From Intestinibacter bartlettii (GTDB taxonomy: Bacteria; Bacillota; Clostridia; Peptostreptococcales; Peptostreptococcaceae), in NCBI RefSeq assembly GCF_000154445.1, contig NZ_DS499568.1: a stretch of 64,000 nt of DNA; one strand, given 5' to 3'. Positions 36,022 to 45,813 of the stretch are shown in pieces; positions within the stretch are counted from its first letter, which is position 1; each line of letters starts with the position of its first letter. The translations under genes were made by a program, and so were the position numbers. The notes below the pieces were generated by a model. It searched no databases, had not been told where the DNA came from, and worked only from the letters and a program-made list of their open reading frames with translations.

Positions 36022-37410
36022 ATGAACTTTAAAGCAATAATACTTGCTGCAGGAAAAGGGACAAGAATGAAATCTAAAAGCCCGAAAGTTGTGCACAAAG
36101 TATGTGGAAAAGAAATGGTAAATCACGTAATTGATATTTCAAATAAAGCAGGAGTAAATGATGTCGTGGTTATATTAGGACATGGTTCAGAAACTGTAAA
36201 AAATGTAATACCAGAAAAAAGTATTGTGGTAATGCAAACTGAGCAATTAGGAACAGGACATGCTGTTAAAATGGCTAAAGAGACTATTAATGATGAAGAT
36301 ACTATAGTTGTACTATGTGGAGATACTCCTTTAATAGAAAAGGAAACTCTAGAAAAACTATTTGCTTATCATTTAGAAAATGAATATATGGCAACAGTAT
36401 TAACAACTAAAGTTGAAGACCCAACTGGATATGGAAGAGTTATAAGAGATTCAGAAGGTAACTTTGAAAAAATAGTAGAACAAAAAGATGCTAATGAAGA
36501 AGAGTTAGCTGTCAATGAAATCAATTCAGGAATATATTGTTTCAAAGGTGATAAACTAAAAGAAGCATTAGACCTATTAGATAACAACAATGCTCAAGGA
36601 GAGTATTATTTAACTGATACTATGAAAATAATAAAAGACAAAGGTTCTAAAGTAGGAGTTTTTGTAGGAGCTACTATAGAAGAACTTATGGGTGTGAATT
36701 CAAGGGTTCAGTTAGCACAAGCCGAAGCAATCATGAGAAAAAGAATAAATAAAAAACATATGGATAATGGAGTTACAATAATCAATCCAGAAAATACATA
36801 TATAGAAGCAAATGTACAAATCGGTAAGGATACTATTATAGAACCTGGTGTAATGTTAAGAGGTAACACTGAAATAGGTGATGAATGTATAATAGGAATG
36901 AATTCTTCTATAACAAATTCTAAAATAGGTAATTTTACAGAAGTAAAAATATCTACTATAATAGATAGCGCTGTTGGCGAAAATACGACTGTTGGTCCTT
37001 ATGCTTATTTAAGACCAAATAGTAACGTAGGAAACCATGTTAAAATAGGAGATTTCGTAGAAGTTAAAAATGCCAATATAGGAGATTACTCAAAAGCATC
37101 ACACTTATCTTACATAGGAGATGCAGATGTAGGAAAAGATGTTAACATAGGATGTGGAGTAGTATTTGTAAACTACGATGGTAAAAATAAATTTAGGTCA
37201 GTTGTTGAGGACGGAGCTTTTATAGGTTCTAACTCAAATTTAGTTGCCCCAGTACATGTTAAACATAAAGGATATATAGCAACAGGGTCTACTATAACGG
37301 ATGATGTTCCAGATGGTGCATTAGCTATAGCGAGACAAAGACAAGTTGTTAAAGAGGGATGGGTAGCTAAAAAAGAAGCAAGAGACACAAAAAAAGAAAA
37401 TAATAAATAA
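36022..37410 (+). CDS. glmU: Bifunctional GlcN-1-P acetyltransferase / GlcNAc-1-P uridylyltransferase
   Basis: 462 residues. N-terminal nucleotidyltransferase with ILAAGKGTRMKSKSPKVVHK, LCGDTPLI and INSGIYCF. The C-terminal left-handed beta-helix acetyltransferase (about 250-450) shows hexapeptide repeats such as IGDECIIGMNSSI and VGPYAYLRPNSNVG. Makes UDP-GlcNAc for peptidoglycan. The glmU-prs pair is conserved in Firmicutes. GGAGTGAAGAG lies before the ATG. Confidence 0.97.
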   Translation: MNFKAIILAAGKGTRMKSKSPKVVHKVCGKEMVNHVIDISNKAGVNDVVVILGHGSETVKNVIPEKSIVVMQTEQLGTGHAVKMAKETINDEDTIVVLCGDTPLIEKETLEKLFAYHLENEYMATVLTTKVEDPTGYGRVIRDSEGNFEKIVEQKDANEEELAVNEINSGIYCFKGDKLKEALDLLDNNNAQGEYYLTDTMKIIKDKGSKVGVFVGATIEELMGVNSRVQLAQAEAIMRKRINKKHMDNGVTIINPENTYIEANVQIGKDTIIEPGVMLRGNTEIGDECIIGMNSSITNSKIGNFTEVKISTIIDSAVGENTTVGPYAYLRPNSNVGNHVKIGDFVEVKNANIGDYSKASHLSYIGDADVGKDVNIGCGVVFVNYDGKNKFRSVVEDGAFIGSNSNLVAPVHVKHKGYIATGSTITDDVPDGALAIARQRQVVKEGWVAKKEARDTKKENNK

Positions 37411-37473
37411 ATTTGCCTTTAATAGACTAAATGTCTAATAAATATAATATATAAATTTTTCGGGAGGATAATA

Positions 37474-38425
37474 ATGAATACTAGCGGAAGTGAGATTAAA
37501 ATAATCACTGGTAATGCAAACCAAGAATTAGCAGCTAAGATAGCTGAAAAAGTAGGCGTTAAACTTTCAGATTGTATAGTTACTAAATTCAGTGACGGAG
37601 AAATATCTGTAAACATCAACGAAACAGTAAGAGGATGCGATGTTTTCGTAGTTCAATCTACAAATAATCCAGTAAACCAATACTTAATGGAATTATTAAT
37701 AATGATAGACGCATTAAAAAGAGCGTCTGCAGGTAGAATAACAGCAGTTATTCCTTACTATGGATATGCAAGACAAGACAGAAAAAGCAAAATCAAGAGA
37801 TCCAATTACTGCAAAATTAGTTGCAAACTTATTAACAGCAGCTGGAGCAGACAGAGTTTTAACTATGGACTTACATGCTGCACAAATACAAGGATATTTC
37901 GATATACCAGTAGACCACCTTTTAGGACAAAACTTATTAGCTAATTACTTCAATAAATTAGGATTAGAAGACATAACTGTTGTTTCACCAGATTTAGGAA
38001 GTGTTACAAGATCTAGAAAATTTGCTAACCAATTAGATGGAGATGTTCCACTAGCAATAATCGATAAGAGAAGACCAAAGGCTAACGTTTCAGAGGTTAT
38101 GAATCTAATAGGAGACGTTGAAGGTAGAAATATCATAATGCTTGACGATATGATAGATACTGCAGGTACAATAACAAATGCTGCTAATGCATTAAAGAAA
38201 TTCGGGGCTAAAGATATATACGCTTGTTGTACACATGCCGTTTTATCTGGACCAGCTATAGAAAGAATAAAAGAATCTTCTATAACTAAATTAATAGTAT
38301 TAGATACTATAAAACTTCCAGAAGAAAAGAAATTAGACAATATAGAAGTATTAACAGTAGCAGACTTATTTGCAGATGCAATCAAGAAAATATTCAATAA
38401 CGAATCTGTTAGTGTATTATTCTAA
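37474..38425 (+). pseudogene. prs: Ribose-phosphate pyrophosphokinase (PRPP synthetase), one frameshift
   Basis: Makes PRPP from ribose-5-phosphate and ATP. The first frame carries KIITGNANQELAAKIAEK, KFSDGEISVNINETVRG and YYGYARQDRK. The second carries SRDPITAKLVANLL, VLTMDLHAAQIQGYFDIPVD and the PRPP loop IIMLDDMIDTAGTI. Removing one A from the A5 run at 37782-37786 (ARQDRK-AKSRDP) restores 316 residues, the normal length. As PRPP synthesis is normally essential, a sequence error is more likely than gene loss. TCGGGAGG lies before the ATG. Confidence 0.92.
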
Positions 38426-38456
38426 TAAGAAAATTATATAAGAATTTATTAAATAT

Positions 38457-38497
38457 AGATATTGTTCAAATAAATATTGTTTGGGCAATATCTTTTA
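38457..38497 (+). terminator. Terminator after prs
   Basis: AGATATTGTTCAAA (38457-38470) pairs with TTTGGGCAATATCT (38480-38493) using two G-U pairs, then TTTATT. Confidence 0.8.
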
Positions 38498-38655
38498 TTA
38501 TGCAGAAAATTGGATTCACTTTAAAGTGATTAATAATTATTAGTGTGTTAATAAATTTTAAAATTAAAGGGGATATTTATTTTGTAATTGTATATAAATA
38601 GAAATTATTAACAATAATATAAATATAAGTATGAAAAATAATTATGAAAATAAGA

Positions 38656-38664
38656 TTATCCACA
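38656..38664 (+). promoter_or_regulatory. Perfect DnaA box upstream of pilT
   Basis: TTATCCACA, an exact match to the DnaA-box consensus, lies 30 bp before the pilT start codon. Confidence 0.5.
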
Positions 38665-38693
38665 ATATATAAATCAAAGAAAAGGAGAAAAAG

Positions 38694-39749
38694 ATGGATT
38701 TAGTTGAATTACTTAATAAAGCAGTGGAGTTAAAGGCATCTGATGTGCATATTACAGTGAACTTATCCCCAATTGCGAGGATAAACGGCAAATTTCAGAA
38801 ATTATCCCAAGATTTATTGACTAATAATGATGTGTATAACTTAGCAAGTCAAATTACAAACGAAAAAATTATTCACAAAATTGATGAACAAGGTGAAGCA
38901 GATTTTTCAGTTTCTTTACCTAATAAACACAGAATAAGGGTAAATGTATATAAACAAAGAGGAAACTATGCAATGGCTATAAGAATAATACCAAATGAAA
39001 TTCCGAAGTTTGAGGAACTTAAATTGCCAAATGCTATAAAAGAGTTTGTTAATAAACAGAAAGGTCTTGTTTTAATAACTGGTCCTACTGGAAGTGGAAA
39101 GTCAAGTACTCTTGCTAGCTTAATTGATTTAATTAATGAAACAAGGGAGTGTCATATAATAACCTTAGAAGATCCTATTGAATATATACATAATCACAAG
39201 AAAAGTATTATTAATCAACGCGAAATCGGAAGGGATTCTGTTGATTTTAACTCTGCATTAAGGGCGAGTTTAAGACAAGACCCAGATGTTATTTTAATTG
39301 GGGAAATGAGAGATGCTGAAACTATATCAATAGCATTAAGAGCCGCTGAAACGGGTCATCTAGTATTTTCGACTATGCATACTATAGGTGCTGCAAAAAC
39401 TATTGATAGAATAATAGATTCCTTTGAAGCATCTAAACAACAACAGATTAGAAGTCAATTATCAACAGTTTGTACAGGAATAGTCTCCCAACAACTAATA
39501 CCTACTATTGATGAAAAAGCTAGGGTTGTTGCGACTGAAGTTATGATACCAAACACAGCAATAAGAAACTTAATCAGAGAAAATAAAATTTATCAAATTC
39601 AAAATATAATTCAAACCTCATCAAAGCAGAATATGTTTTCTATGGACCAAGACATTTCTAGACTCTATAAACAAGGATTAATATCTAAGGAAAATTTAAT
39701 AAACAAGTGTAATGATTTGCAATATATCAAAACTATTTTATATATTTAA
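38694..39749 (+). CDS. pilT: PilT-type retraction ATPase of a type IV pilus
   Basis: 351 residues, secretion ATPase family. Starts with MDLVELLNKAVELKASDVHI, typical of PilT. Walker A is ITGPTGSGKSS (about 126-136), the Asp box is LEDPIEYIH, Walker B region LIGEMRDAET (about 201-210) and His box STMHTIGAAKTI. It powers pilus retraction at the inner membrane in complete systems. Here only a prepilin peptidase gene follows; no pilin, assembly ATPase or platform gene is present in the window. Ribosome site AAAGGAGA. Confidence 0.92.
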   Translation: MDLVELLNKAVELKASDVHITVNLSPIARINGKFQKLSQDLLTNNDVYNLASQITNEKIIHKIDEQGEADFSVSLPNKHRIRVNVYKQRGNYAMAIRIIPNEIPKFEELKLPNAIKEFVNKQKGLVLITGPTGSGKSSTLASLIDLINETRECHIITLEDPIEYIHNHKKSIINQREIGRDSVDFNSALRASLRQDPDVILIGEMRDAETISIALRAAETGHLVFSTMHTIGAAKTIDRIIDSFEASKQQQIRSQLSTVCTGIVSQQLIPTIDEKARVVATEVMIPNTAIRNLIRENKIYQIQNIIQTSSKQNMFSMDQDISRLYKQGLISKENLINKCNDLQYIKTILYI

Positions 39750-39765
39750 CTTGACAGTTAATTAA

Positions 39766-40458
39766 ATGAAAAAATTAAAAGTAAAACAAAAATCCATTCT
39801 TGAAATTAATATGAACTATTTAATAATAATTGTTATTTTTTTTATAATTTCTTGTGTTGAAACTAAATTAATATATTTAATATGCAAGGAAATAGAGCCT
39901 TCTTTATCTAATAATATAATAGTGTATTTGACAAGTATAATAATATCAGTATTAATATATAATAAATACGAGATAACTATAGATTCGATAAGTTATTTTT
40001 TATTAATCCCATTTCTAGTTATAATTTCTGTAATAGATTTTCGTACAAGTTTTGTGTACGATATAACTGTAGTTAGTGGTATAATAATTCAGAGTGTAGT
40101 ATTTATTTTAAATAAAATTCCTTATGCAGAATTATTAAATCATTTTGAAGGTTTAATAATAGGTATTTTATTGTCTTTTTTAATATGTAAAATAACAAGT
40201 GCATTAGGAGAAGGAGATATAGGATTTTATGGGTTATGTTGCTTTGTGTTGGGAGCGAAACATAGCCTTAACGTGTTTGCACTATCTTTTATTGTAACTT
40301 CTCTGTTCGGAATTTTAATAATATTAAAGCAAAAGAAAATAGATTTGAAGGTTAGGGTACCTTTTACACCATTTATTTCTTTGGCGACTATTTTAATTAT
40401 GCTAACACAATGTGATATAATAAAAATCTATTTTGAAATGATAACTAACAATTTATAA
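39766..40458 (+). CDS. Prepilin peptidase (A24), peptidase domain only
   Basis: 230 residues, seven or so hydrophobic segments. The two aspartyl-protease Asp residues are in VIDFRTSFVYD (about 87-97) and the GEGDIGFYG motif (GxGD, about 147-155). The N-terminal GSFLN-type start and Cys-rich N-methylase domain of full PilD are absent, and the N terminus is instead basic. No ribosome site precedes the ATG at 39766, or an alternative ATG at 39811, so translation may be weak or coupled to pilT 16 nt upstream. It may process pseudopilins encoded elsewhere. Confidence 0.8.
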   Translation: MKKLKVKQKSILEINMNYLIIIVIFFIISCVETKLIYLICKEIEPSLSNNIIVYLTSIIISVLIYNKYEITIDSISYFLLIPFLVIISVIDFRTSFVYDITVVSGIIIQSVVFILNKIPYAELLNHFEGLIIGILLSFLICKITSALGEGDIGFYGLCCFVLGAKHSLNVFALSFIVTSLFGILIILKQKKIDLKVRVPFTPFISLATILIMLTQCDIIKIYFEMITNNL

Positions 40459-40472
40459 AGGAGGCGAATATT

Positions 40473-41036
40473 TTGTATATAATAGTGGGATTAGGAAATC
40501 CAGGAGACAAATACGAAAAAACAAGACATAATGTTGGATTTAATGTTATAGATCTTTTAGCAAAGGAATATTCAATAGACGTAAGCAAAATAAAACATAA
40601 AGCATTAATAGGAGAAGGTAGAGTAGGAACTGAAAAAGTAATTTTAGTTAAACCTATGACTTATATGAACTTAAGTGGAGAATCAGTAGCAGATATATGT
40701 AACTACTATAATATTGATTTAGAAAACTTAATAGTAATATATGATGACATTGATTTAGATGTTGGCAAAATTAGAATTAGAAAAAAAGGTAGTGGTGGAA
40801 CTCATAATGGTATGAGATCTATAATAAAATGCCTAGGTTCTAACGAATTCCCAAGAGTTAGAGTTGGAATATCAAAACCTAAAAATGGTCAAGATTTAGC
40901 AGATTTTGTTTTATCTAGATTCTCAAAAGAAGATGAAAAAAGTTTACAAGAAAGTTTTGAAAATTCTGTAGCAGCAGTAGATTGTGCTATAAGAAATGAT
41001 TTAGATTTAGCAATGAATAGATATAATATGAAATAA
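40473..41036 (+). CDS. pth: Peptidyl-tRNA hydrolase
   Basis: 187 residues. Releases peptides from stalled peptidyl-tRNA. Active-site motifs: VGLGNPGDKYEKTRHNVGF (Asn and catalytic His), KPMTYMNLSGESV, VIYDDIDLDVGKIRIR (catalytic Asp) and GSGGTHNGMRSI. The start is TTG (40473), set by AAAGGAGG 8 nt upstream and by the conserved N terminus MYIIVGLGNPG. It is followed 11 nt later by mfd, the conserved pair. Confidence 0.96.
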   Translation: MYIIVGLGNPGDKYEKTRHNVGFNVIDLLAKEYSIDVSKIKHKALIGEGRVGTEKVILVKPMTYMNLSGESVADICNYYNIDLENLIVIYDDIDLDVGKIRIRKKGSGGTHNGMRSIIKCLGSNEFPRVRVGISKPKNGQDLADFVLSRFSKEDEKSLQESFENSVAAVDCAIRNDLDLAMNRYNMK

Positions 41037-41047
41037 GGAGGGGCTAT

Positions 41048-44000
41048 ATGGAGGATGTTTTTGTATACCCTTTGAAAAACTCAAATGAGTATAAGGAAAT
41101 TATAAATTCGATATGCGAAAGAAAAGGAGCCTTACAATTAAATGGCCTTTTAGATATGCAAAAACCACATATAACTTATTCTATATTTAAAGAATTGGCT
41201 AGACCGACTTTGTTTATTGCAAATAGTGATTTGGAGGCAAAGAAGGTCTACAATGAACTTCGTTTTTATACTAAGGATAAGGTGGAATATCTAGGTACTG
41301 ATGAAATTTATTTTTATCACCTAGATGCAAAAGACAGAAGTGAAGAGGCGAAAAAACTAAGGGTTTTATTAAAATTAGCTAAAAAGCAAAAAACTATAGT
41401 AGTTACGTCAGTTGATGCAATACTAAGAAAATATATACCTAAAAAGGTATTATTAGATAATATATTTACTTATAAAATTGGAGATATTATTAATTTAGAG
41501 GAATTGAGCCAAAACTTAGTCAGACTAGGGTATGAAAGAGTGTCTAGAATAGAAGGATTAGGTCAATTTAGTATTAGAGGTGGAATAATAGATGTATATT
41601 CTCTAGAATATACAAACCCTATCCGTATAGAATTATTTGATGATGAAATAGATTCTATACGTACTTTTGATGTTTTCTCACAAAAATCAATAGATAAAAT
41701 TAAGAAAGTAGTAATAACACCGTCTCGTGAATTTATTTATCCAGAGGATACTACATCAGCTGTTGAAAAAATAAAAGAAGAAACAAATAAATATACTGAT
41801 GATGATGTTTTGAAAAATATAGAAAATATATCTGATAGAACTTACTTCCAAGGTGTAGAAAATTATATAGATTATCTTTATGATGACCAAAATAAAAGTA
41901 TATTTAGTTATTTACCTGATAACGGAATAGTGGTTATGAGTGATATTTCTAGACTTAAGGAAAGATGTGAAAACTACTTAAACGAATTTAAAGATAATTA
42001 TAATTTAAATCTTGAGAGAGGTTTAGCAATTAAAAACCAAGGTAATTTAATTTACTCATATGAAGAATTACCTTATATATTAGAAGATAAAAAATTAATT
42101 ATAAATTCGCTATTAGCAAAGCCAATAAACGGATTTTCAGTTAATAATGTAATCGATTTTAATTCGAGAGAAATACCTGCATATAATTCAAAATTAGATA
42201 CATTGGTAGAAGATTTAAATAGATTTAAATACAATGGATATAAAATAATATTAGCTGTAAACTCATCGGATAGATGCAAAAAATTACAAAAAGATTTACT
42301 TGATTTAGGTTTAGAAGTTGGTATATCAAAGAGTCGTAATACAGAAATTAAATCTTCGCAAATAATTATTGTACCAGCTAATATAAGTAAAGGTTTTGAA
42401 TATAAATCTATAAAATTCCAGGTTATAACTGATACTGAGATAATCGGTGTAAATAAGAGAGTTTCTAAAAAAACTAAGAATAAAAAGAATAAGGATGGCA
42501 AAAAAATTGAGTCATTCTTAGATTTGAAAATAGGAGATTATGTAGTTCACGAAAATAGCGGTATAGGTAGATATACTGGCATTGAACAAATTTCAGTAAA
42601 TGGTATTAAGAAGGACTACTTAAAAATAATTTACCAAGGTGGAGACAATTTATATGTACCTATAGACCAAATGGATAAGGTACAAAAATATATAGGTTCA
42701 GATGCCGAAAAGGTGAAGTTAAATAAACTTGGAACAAATGAATGGACTAAAGCAAAGGCCAAAGTTAAACGAGAAATAGAGGATATGACAAAGGACTTAG
42801 TTGAACTTTATGCAAAAAGAGAGCAAATCAAAGGGTATAAATTCTCTAAAGATACTGTTTGGCAAAAAGAATTTGAATCTATGTTTCCGTATGAAGAAAC
42901 TGAAGACCAGCTAAAAGCAATCAAAGAAACTAAAAAGGATATGGAATCTTCCAAGGTAATGGATAGGCTTATATGTGGTGACGTTGGATATGGTAAAACA
43001 GAAGTTGCTATAAGGGCTGCATTTAAGGCTTGTATGGATCAAAAACAAGTAGCAATACTAGTTCCAACAACTATATTAGCACAACAACATTACAATACAT
43101 TTAAGCAAAGATTTGCAAATTATCCTATTAGGGTAGAAGTTTTAAGCAGATTTAAAACTGCTAAACAACAAAGAGAAATAATCAATGACGCTAGAAAAGG
43201 TTTAGTTGATATTCTTATCGGTACACACAGAATAATCTCAGATGATATTAATCTACCTAATTTAGGTCTAGTTGTAATTGATGAGGAACAGAGATTTGGT
43301 GTTAAGCACAAAGAATCACTTAAGAAAATAAAAAATACAGTAGATGTATTAACTTTATCAGCAACCCCAATTCCAAGAACTTTACATATGTCACTGAGTG
43401 GGATTAGGGATATGAGTGTTATAGAAGAACCACCACAAGAAAGACATCCAGTAATAACTTATGTTGCAGAAGCAAAGGAAAGTATTATTCAGGATGAAAT
43501 TGAAAGAGAAATAGCAAGAGGAGGTCAGGTTTTCTTCGTTTATAATCGAGTGGAACATATTGAAGAAATGGCAAGTATGGTTCAACGATTAGTACCTGAG
43601 GCAAAAGTTGCTGTTGCTCATGGTAGAATGACTTCTAAAACTCTAGAAAATATTATATTAGGATTCTTAAATAAAGAATACGATGTTTTAGTTTGTACAA
43701 CAATAGTTGAAACAGGAATGGACATATCTAATGCAAACACAATGATTATATATGATGCAGATAAGATGGGGCTTGCTCAACTTTATCAGTTAAGAGGTAG
43801 AGTTGGAAGAAGCTCTAGACAAGGTTATGCATATTTAATGTATGAAAAAGACAAAGTATTAAGTGAAGTAGCTGAAAAAAGACTGAAAGCAATTAGGGAG
43901 TTTACAGAATTTGGTTCAGGGTTTAAAATAGCTATGAGGGACTTAGAAATAAGAGGTGCAGGTAATATATTAGGTTCACAGCAACATGGTCATATGGCTG

Positions 44001-44443
44001 TTATAGGGTATGATTTATATGTTAAAATGTTAAATGAAGCTATAAAGAAAGTTAAAGGCGAAGATATCGAAGAAGAAATCGATGTAGAAATTAATTTAGC
44101 TGTTAATGCATATATTCCAAATTCTTATATACCAGAAGAACTTGATAAAATTGAGATGTATAAGAAAATAGCATCTATAGAAAATAAGGATGATATGAAA
44201 GAAGTCACAGAAGAATTAATAGATAGATTTTCTGATGTGCCAAGATCTGTCCAAACTTTACTTTCAATAGCATATATTAAATCTATGTGTAAAAAGCTGA
44301 AGATAGAAAAAGTCACTCAAAACAAAAATGAAATTAGTTTAGTACCTTTAACAAGATACAAAACTAAAGAAAAGATAGGTTACAAGATAGTAAATGAGTT
44401 AGTAGATTTACTAGAAAAAATGTGTGACCTAAACAAAAAATAA
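41048..44443 (+). CDS. mfd: Transcription-repair coupling factor
   Basis: 1131 residues. N-terminal UvrB-like part (about 1-460) with IEGLGQFSIRGGIIDVYS, CarD-like RNA-polymerase-interaction domain starting near 490 (LKIGDYVVHENSGIGRY), then the RecG-like DNA translocase with Walker A DVGYGKTEVA (about 644), VIDEEQRFGVKHKE (DEEQ box, about 744) and LRGRVGRSSRQGYAY. The TRG/C-terminal domain closes it. It removes RNA polymerase stalled at lesions and recruits UvrA. AGGAGGGG lies before the ATG. Intact despite its length, in contrast with the shorter frameshifted genes. Confidence 0.97.
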   Translation: MEDVFVYPLKNSNEYKEIINSICERKGALQLNGLLDMQKPHITYSIFKELARPTLFIANSDLEAKKVYNELRFYTKDKVEYLGTDEIYFYHLDAKDRSEEAKKLRVLLKLAKKQKTIVVTSVDAILRKYIPKKVLLDNIFTYKIGDIINLEELSQNLVRLGYERVSRIEGLGQFSIRGGIIDVYSLEYTNPIRIELFDDEIDSIRTFDVFSQKSIDKIKKVVITPSREFIYPEDTTSAVEKIKEETNKYTDDDVLKNIENISDRTYFQGVENYIDYLYDDQNKSIFSYLPDNGIVVMSDISRLKERCENYLNEFKDNYNLNLERGLAIKNQGNLIYSYEELPYILEDKKLIINSLLAKPINGFSVNNVIDFNSREIPAYNSKLDTLVEDLNRFKYNGYKIILAVNSSDRCKKLQKDLLDLGLEVGISKSRNTEIKSSQIIIVPANISKGFEYKSIKFQVITDTEIIGVNKRVSKKTKNKKNKDGKKIESFLDLKIGDYVVHENSGIGRYTGIEQISVNGIKKDYLKIIYQGGDNLYVPIDQMDKVQKYIGSDAEKVKLNKLGTNEWTKAKAKVKREIEDMTKDLVELYAKREQIKGYKFSKDTVWQKEFESMFPYEETEDQLKAIKETKKDMESSKVMDRLICGDVGYGKTEVAIRAAFKACMDQKQVAILVPTTILAQQHYNTFKQRFANYPIRVEVLSRFKTAKQQREIINDARKGLVDILIGTHRIISDDINLPNLGLVVIDEEQRFGVKHKESLKKIKNTVDVLTLSATPIPRTLHMSLSGIRDMSVIEEPPQERHPVITYVAEAKESIIQDEIEREIARGGQVFFVYNRVEHIEEMASMVQRLVPEAKVAVAHGRMTSKTLENIILGFLNKEYDVLVCTTIVETGMDISNANTMIIYDADKMGLAQLYQLRGRVGRSSRQGYAYLMYEKDKVLSEVAEKRLKAIREFTEFGSGFKIAMRDLEIRGAGNILGSQQHGHMAVIGYDLYVKMLNEAIKKVKGEDIEEEIDVEINLAVNAYIPNSYIPEELDKIEMYKKIASIENKDDMKEVTEELIDRFSDVPRSVQTLLSIAYIKSMCKKLKIEKVTQNKNEISLVPLTRYKTKEKIGYKIVNELVDLLEKMCDLNKK

Positions 44444-44461
44444 GAAAAAGAGGTGCAGGGT

Positions 44462-45508
44462 ATGAAAAAAATAGTTGCATTAGTGCTAGCTATGGTTTTA
44501 GGAATAAGCATGATTGGGTGCTCATCTAATAATTCTGTAGCAACAGTTAATGGAGAAGGAATTCCATTAGAGTATTATAAAATATACACAAATTGGACAA
44601 GATTAGGATATGAGTCAAGTTATGGATTTACATCTTCAACTTGGGAAACGGAAATGCAAGACCAAACTACTTCTAGTAATTCAGATTCATCTGGAACATC
44701 AGATAAGTCAAAATCATCGGAAAAAACAACTTATTGGGATAATTTTAAATCACAAGTACTTCAAGCAATGGAACAATCAGAAGTGATTTATCAAAAAGCA
44801 AAAGAAGTTAAAGTTGAACCAACTGATAAAGAGATTCAAGAACAAGTTGATGATTTCAATAAAAGTATAAATAGTAACGAAACAACTAAAGAACAAGCGA
44901 AAAAAGCTGGTATAACAGATAAATTCTTAACTTATATATTTACTAGAGAATTAGCCAATTCAGCTTACCAAGAATATTTTAATAAACATACAAAAGTAGA
45001 TGATGCTACATTAAAGAAAGAATATGAGTCAAATAAACAAGCTTATAATACTGTAACAGCTTCTCATATACTAATATCAACTAAAGATAGTGATGGAAAA
45101 GAACTTTCAGCTAAGAAAAAAGCAGAAGCTAAGAAAAAGGCAGAAGAAGTTCTTCAAAAGGCTAAAAATGGAGAAGACTTTGCTAAATTAGCTAAAAAAT
45201 ACTCAGAAGACACTAGCAATGCTGAAAATGGTGGAGAATTAGGAGCTTTCACATATCCACAAATGGTAGAAGAATTTAGTAAAGCAGCATTTAAATTAAA
45301 TAAAGGTGATATTTCTGACATAGTAGAGACTAGTTATGGATATCATATAATTAAAGTTACAGATAAGGCAGACACTTTTGATGCTGTAAAAAATAGTGTT
45401 AAAACTGCAGTTTTAAGTAATAAATATAGTGAGCAAGTACAAAAATTATTTGACGATGCTAAAATAGATGTAAATGAAAAAGAATTAAAATCAGTTTCAT
45501 ATAAATAG
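44462..45508 (+). CDS. PrsA-like peptidyl-prolyl isomerase lipoprotein
   Basis: 348 residues. Lipoprotein signal MKKIVALVLAMVLGISMIGC with acylated Cys at about 20. SurA/PrsA-like N region, a Ser-rich insert, and a parvulin domain (about 200-290) seen in VTASHILISTKDSDGKE, LAKKYSEDTSNAENGGELG and SYGYHIIKV. It folds secreted proteins outside the membrane. The ATG at 44462 has AGAGGTG 6 nt upstream; a GTG at 44453 lies inside that site. It follows mfd by 18 nt. Confidence 0.92.
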   Translation: MKKIVALVLAMVLGISMIGCSSNNSVATVNGEGIPLEYYKIYTNWTRLGYESSYGFTSSTWETEMQDQTTSSNSDSSGTSDKSKSSEKTTYWDNFKSQVLQAMEQSEVIYQKAKEVKVEPTDKEIQEQVDDFNKSINSNETTKEQAKKAGITDKFLTYIFTRELANSAYQEYFNKHTKVDDATLKKEYESNKQAYNTVTASHILISTKDSDGKELSAKKKAEAKKKAEEVLQKAKNGEDFAKLAKKYSEDTSNAENGGELGAFTYPQMVEEFSKAAFKLNKGDISDIVETSYGYHIIKVTDKADTFDAVKNSVKTAVLSNKYSEQVQKLFDDAKIDVNEKELKSVSYK

Positions 45509-45534
45509 AAACAGTTAAAATTTAAATAAAACTG

Positions 45535-45566
45535 GGGGAATAATAAAAAAATTATTCTCCCTTTTT
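45535..45566 (+). terminator. Terminator after the foldase gene
   Basis: GGGGAATAAT pairs with ATTATTCTCC(C) and is followed by TTTTT. The rest of the 305-bp gap (45509-45813) holds the spoVT promoter and no gene. Confidence 0.88.
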
Positions 45567-45709
45567 ATTATTTGTAAAAATAATAGTAAAACTTAGAATA
45601 TTATGTTAAAAAAGTAAGAGAAAGTAAAAAAATGTCCCTAAAAATTTATCGAAATTAGGGAATTATACAAAAAATAAAATGATAAATATAATTAAAATAC
45701 AAAATTCTT

Positions 45710-45739
45710 TTGACAACAAAGAAATAATTATTATATAAT
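45710..45739 (+). promoter_or_regulatory. Consensus sigma-A promoter of spoVT
   Basis: TTGACA (45710-45715), 18-nt spacer, TATAAT (45734-45739). Both hexamers are perfect, which suggests vegetative expression in addition to any sigma-G control known in other species. Confidence 0.75.
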
Positions 45740-45813
45740 GTAACCGAAATTTGTATATTTTTCTTTTCAATGGTAAAAATACAATAAAAGAAACTAATGG
45801 AGGATTATCATAA

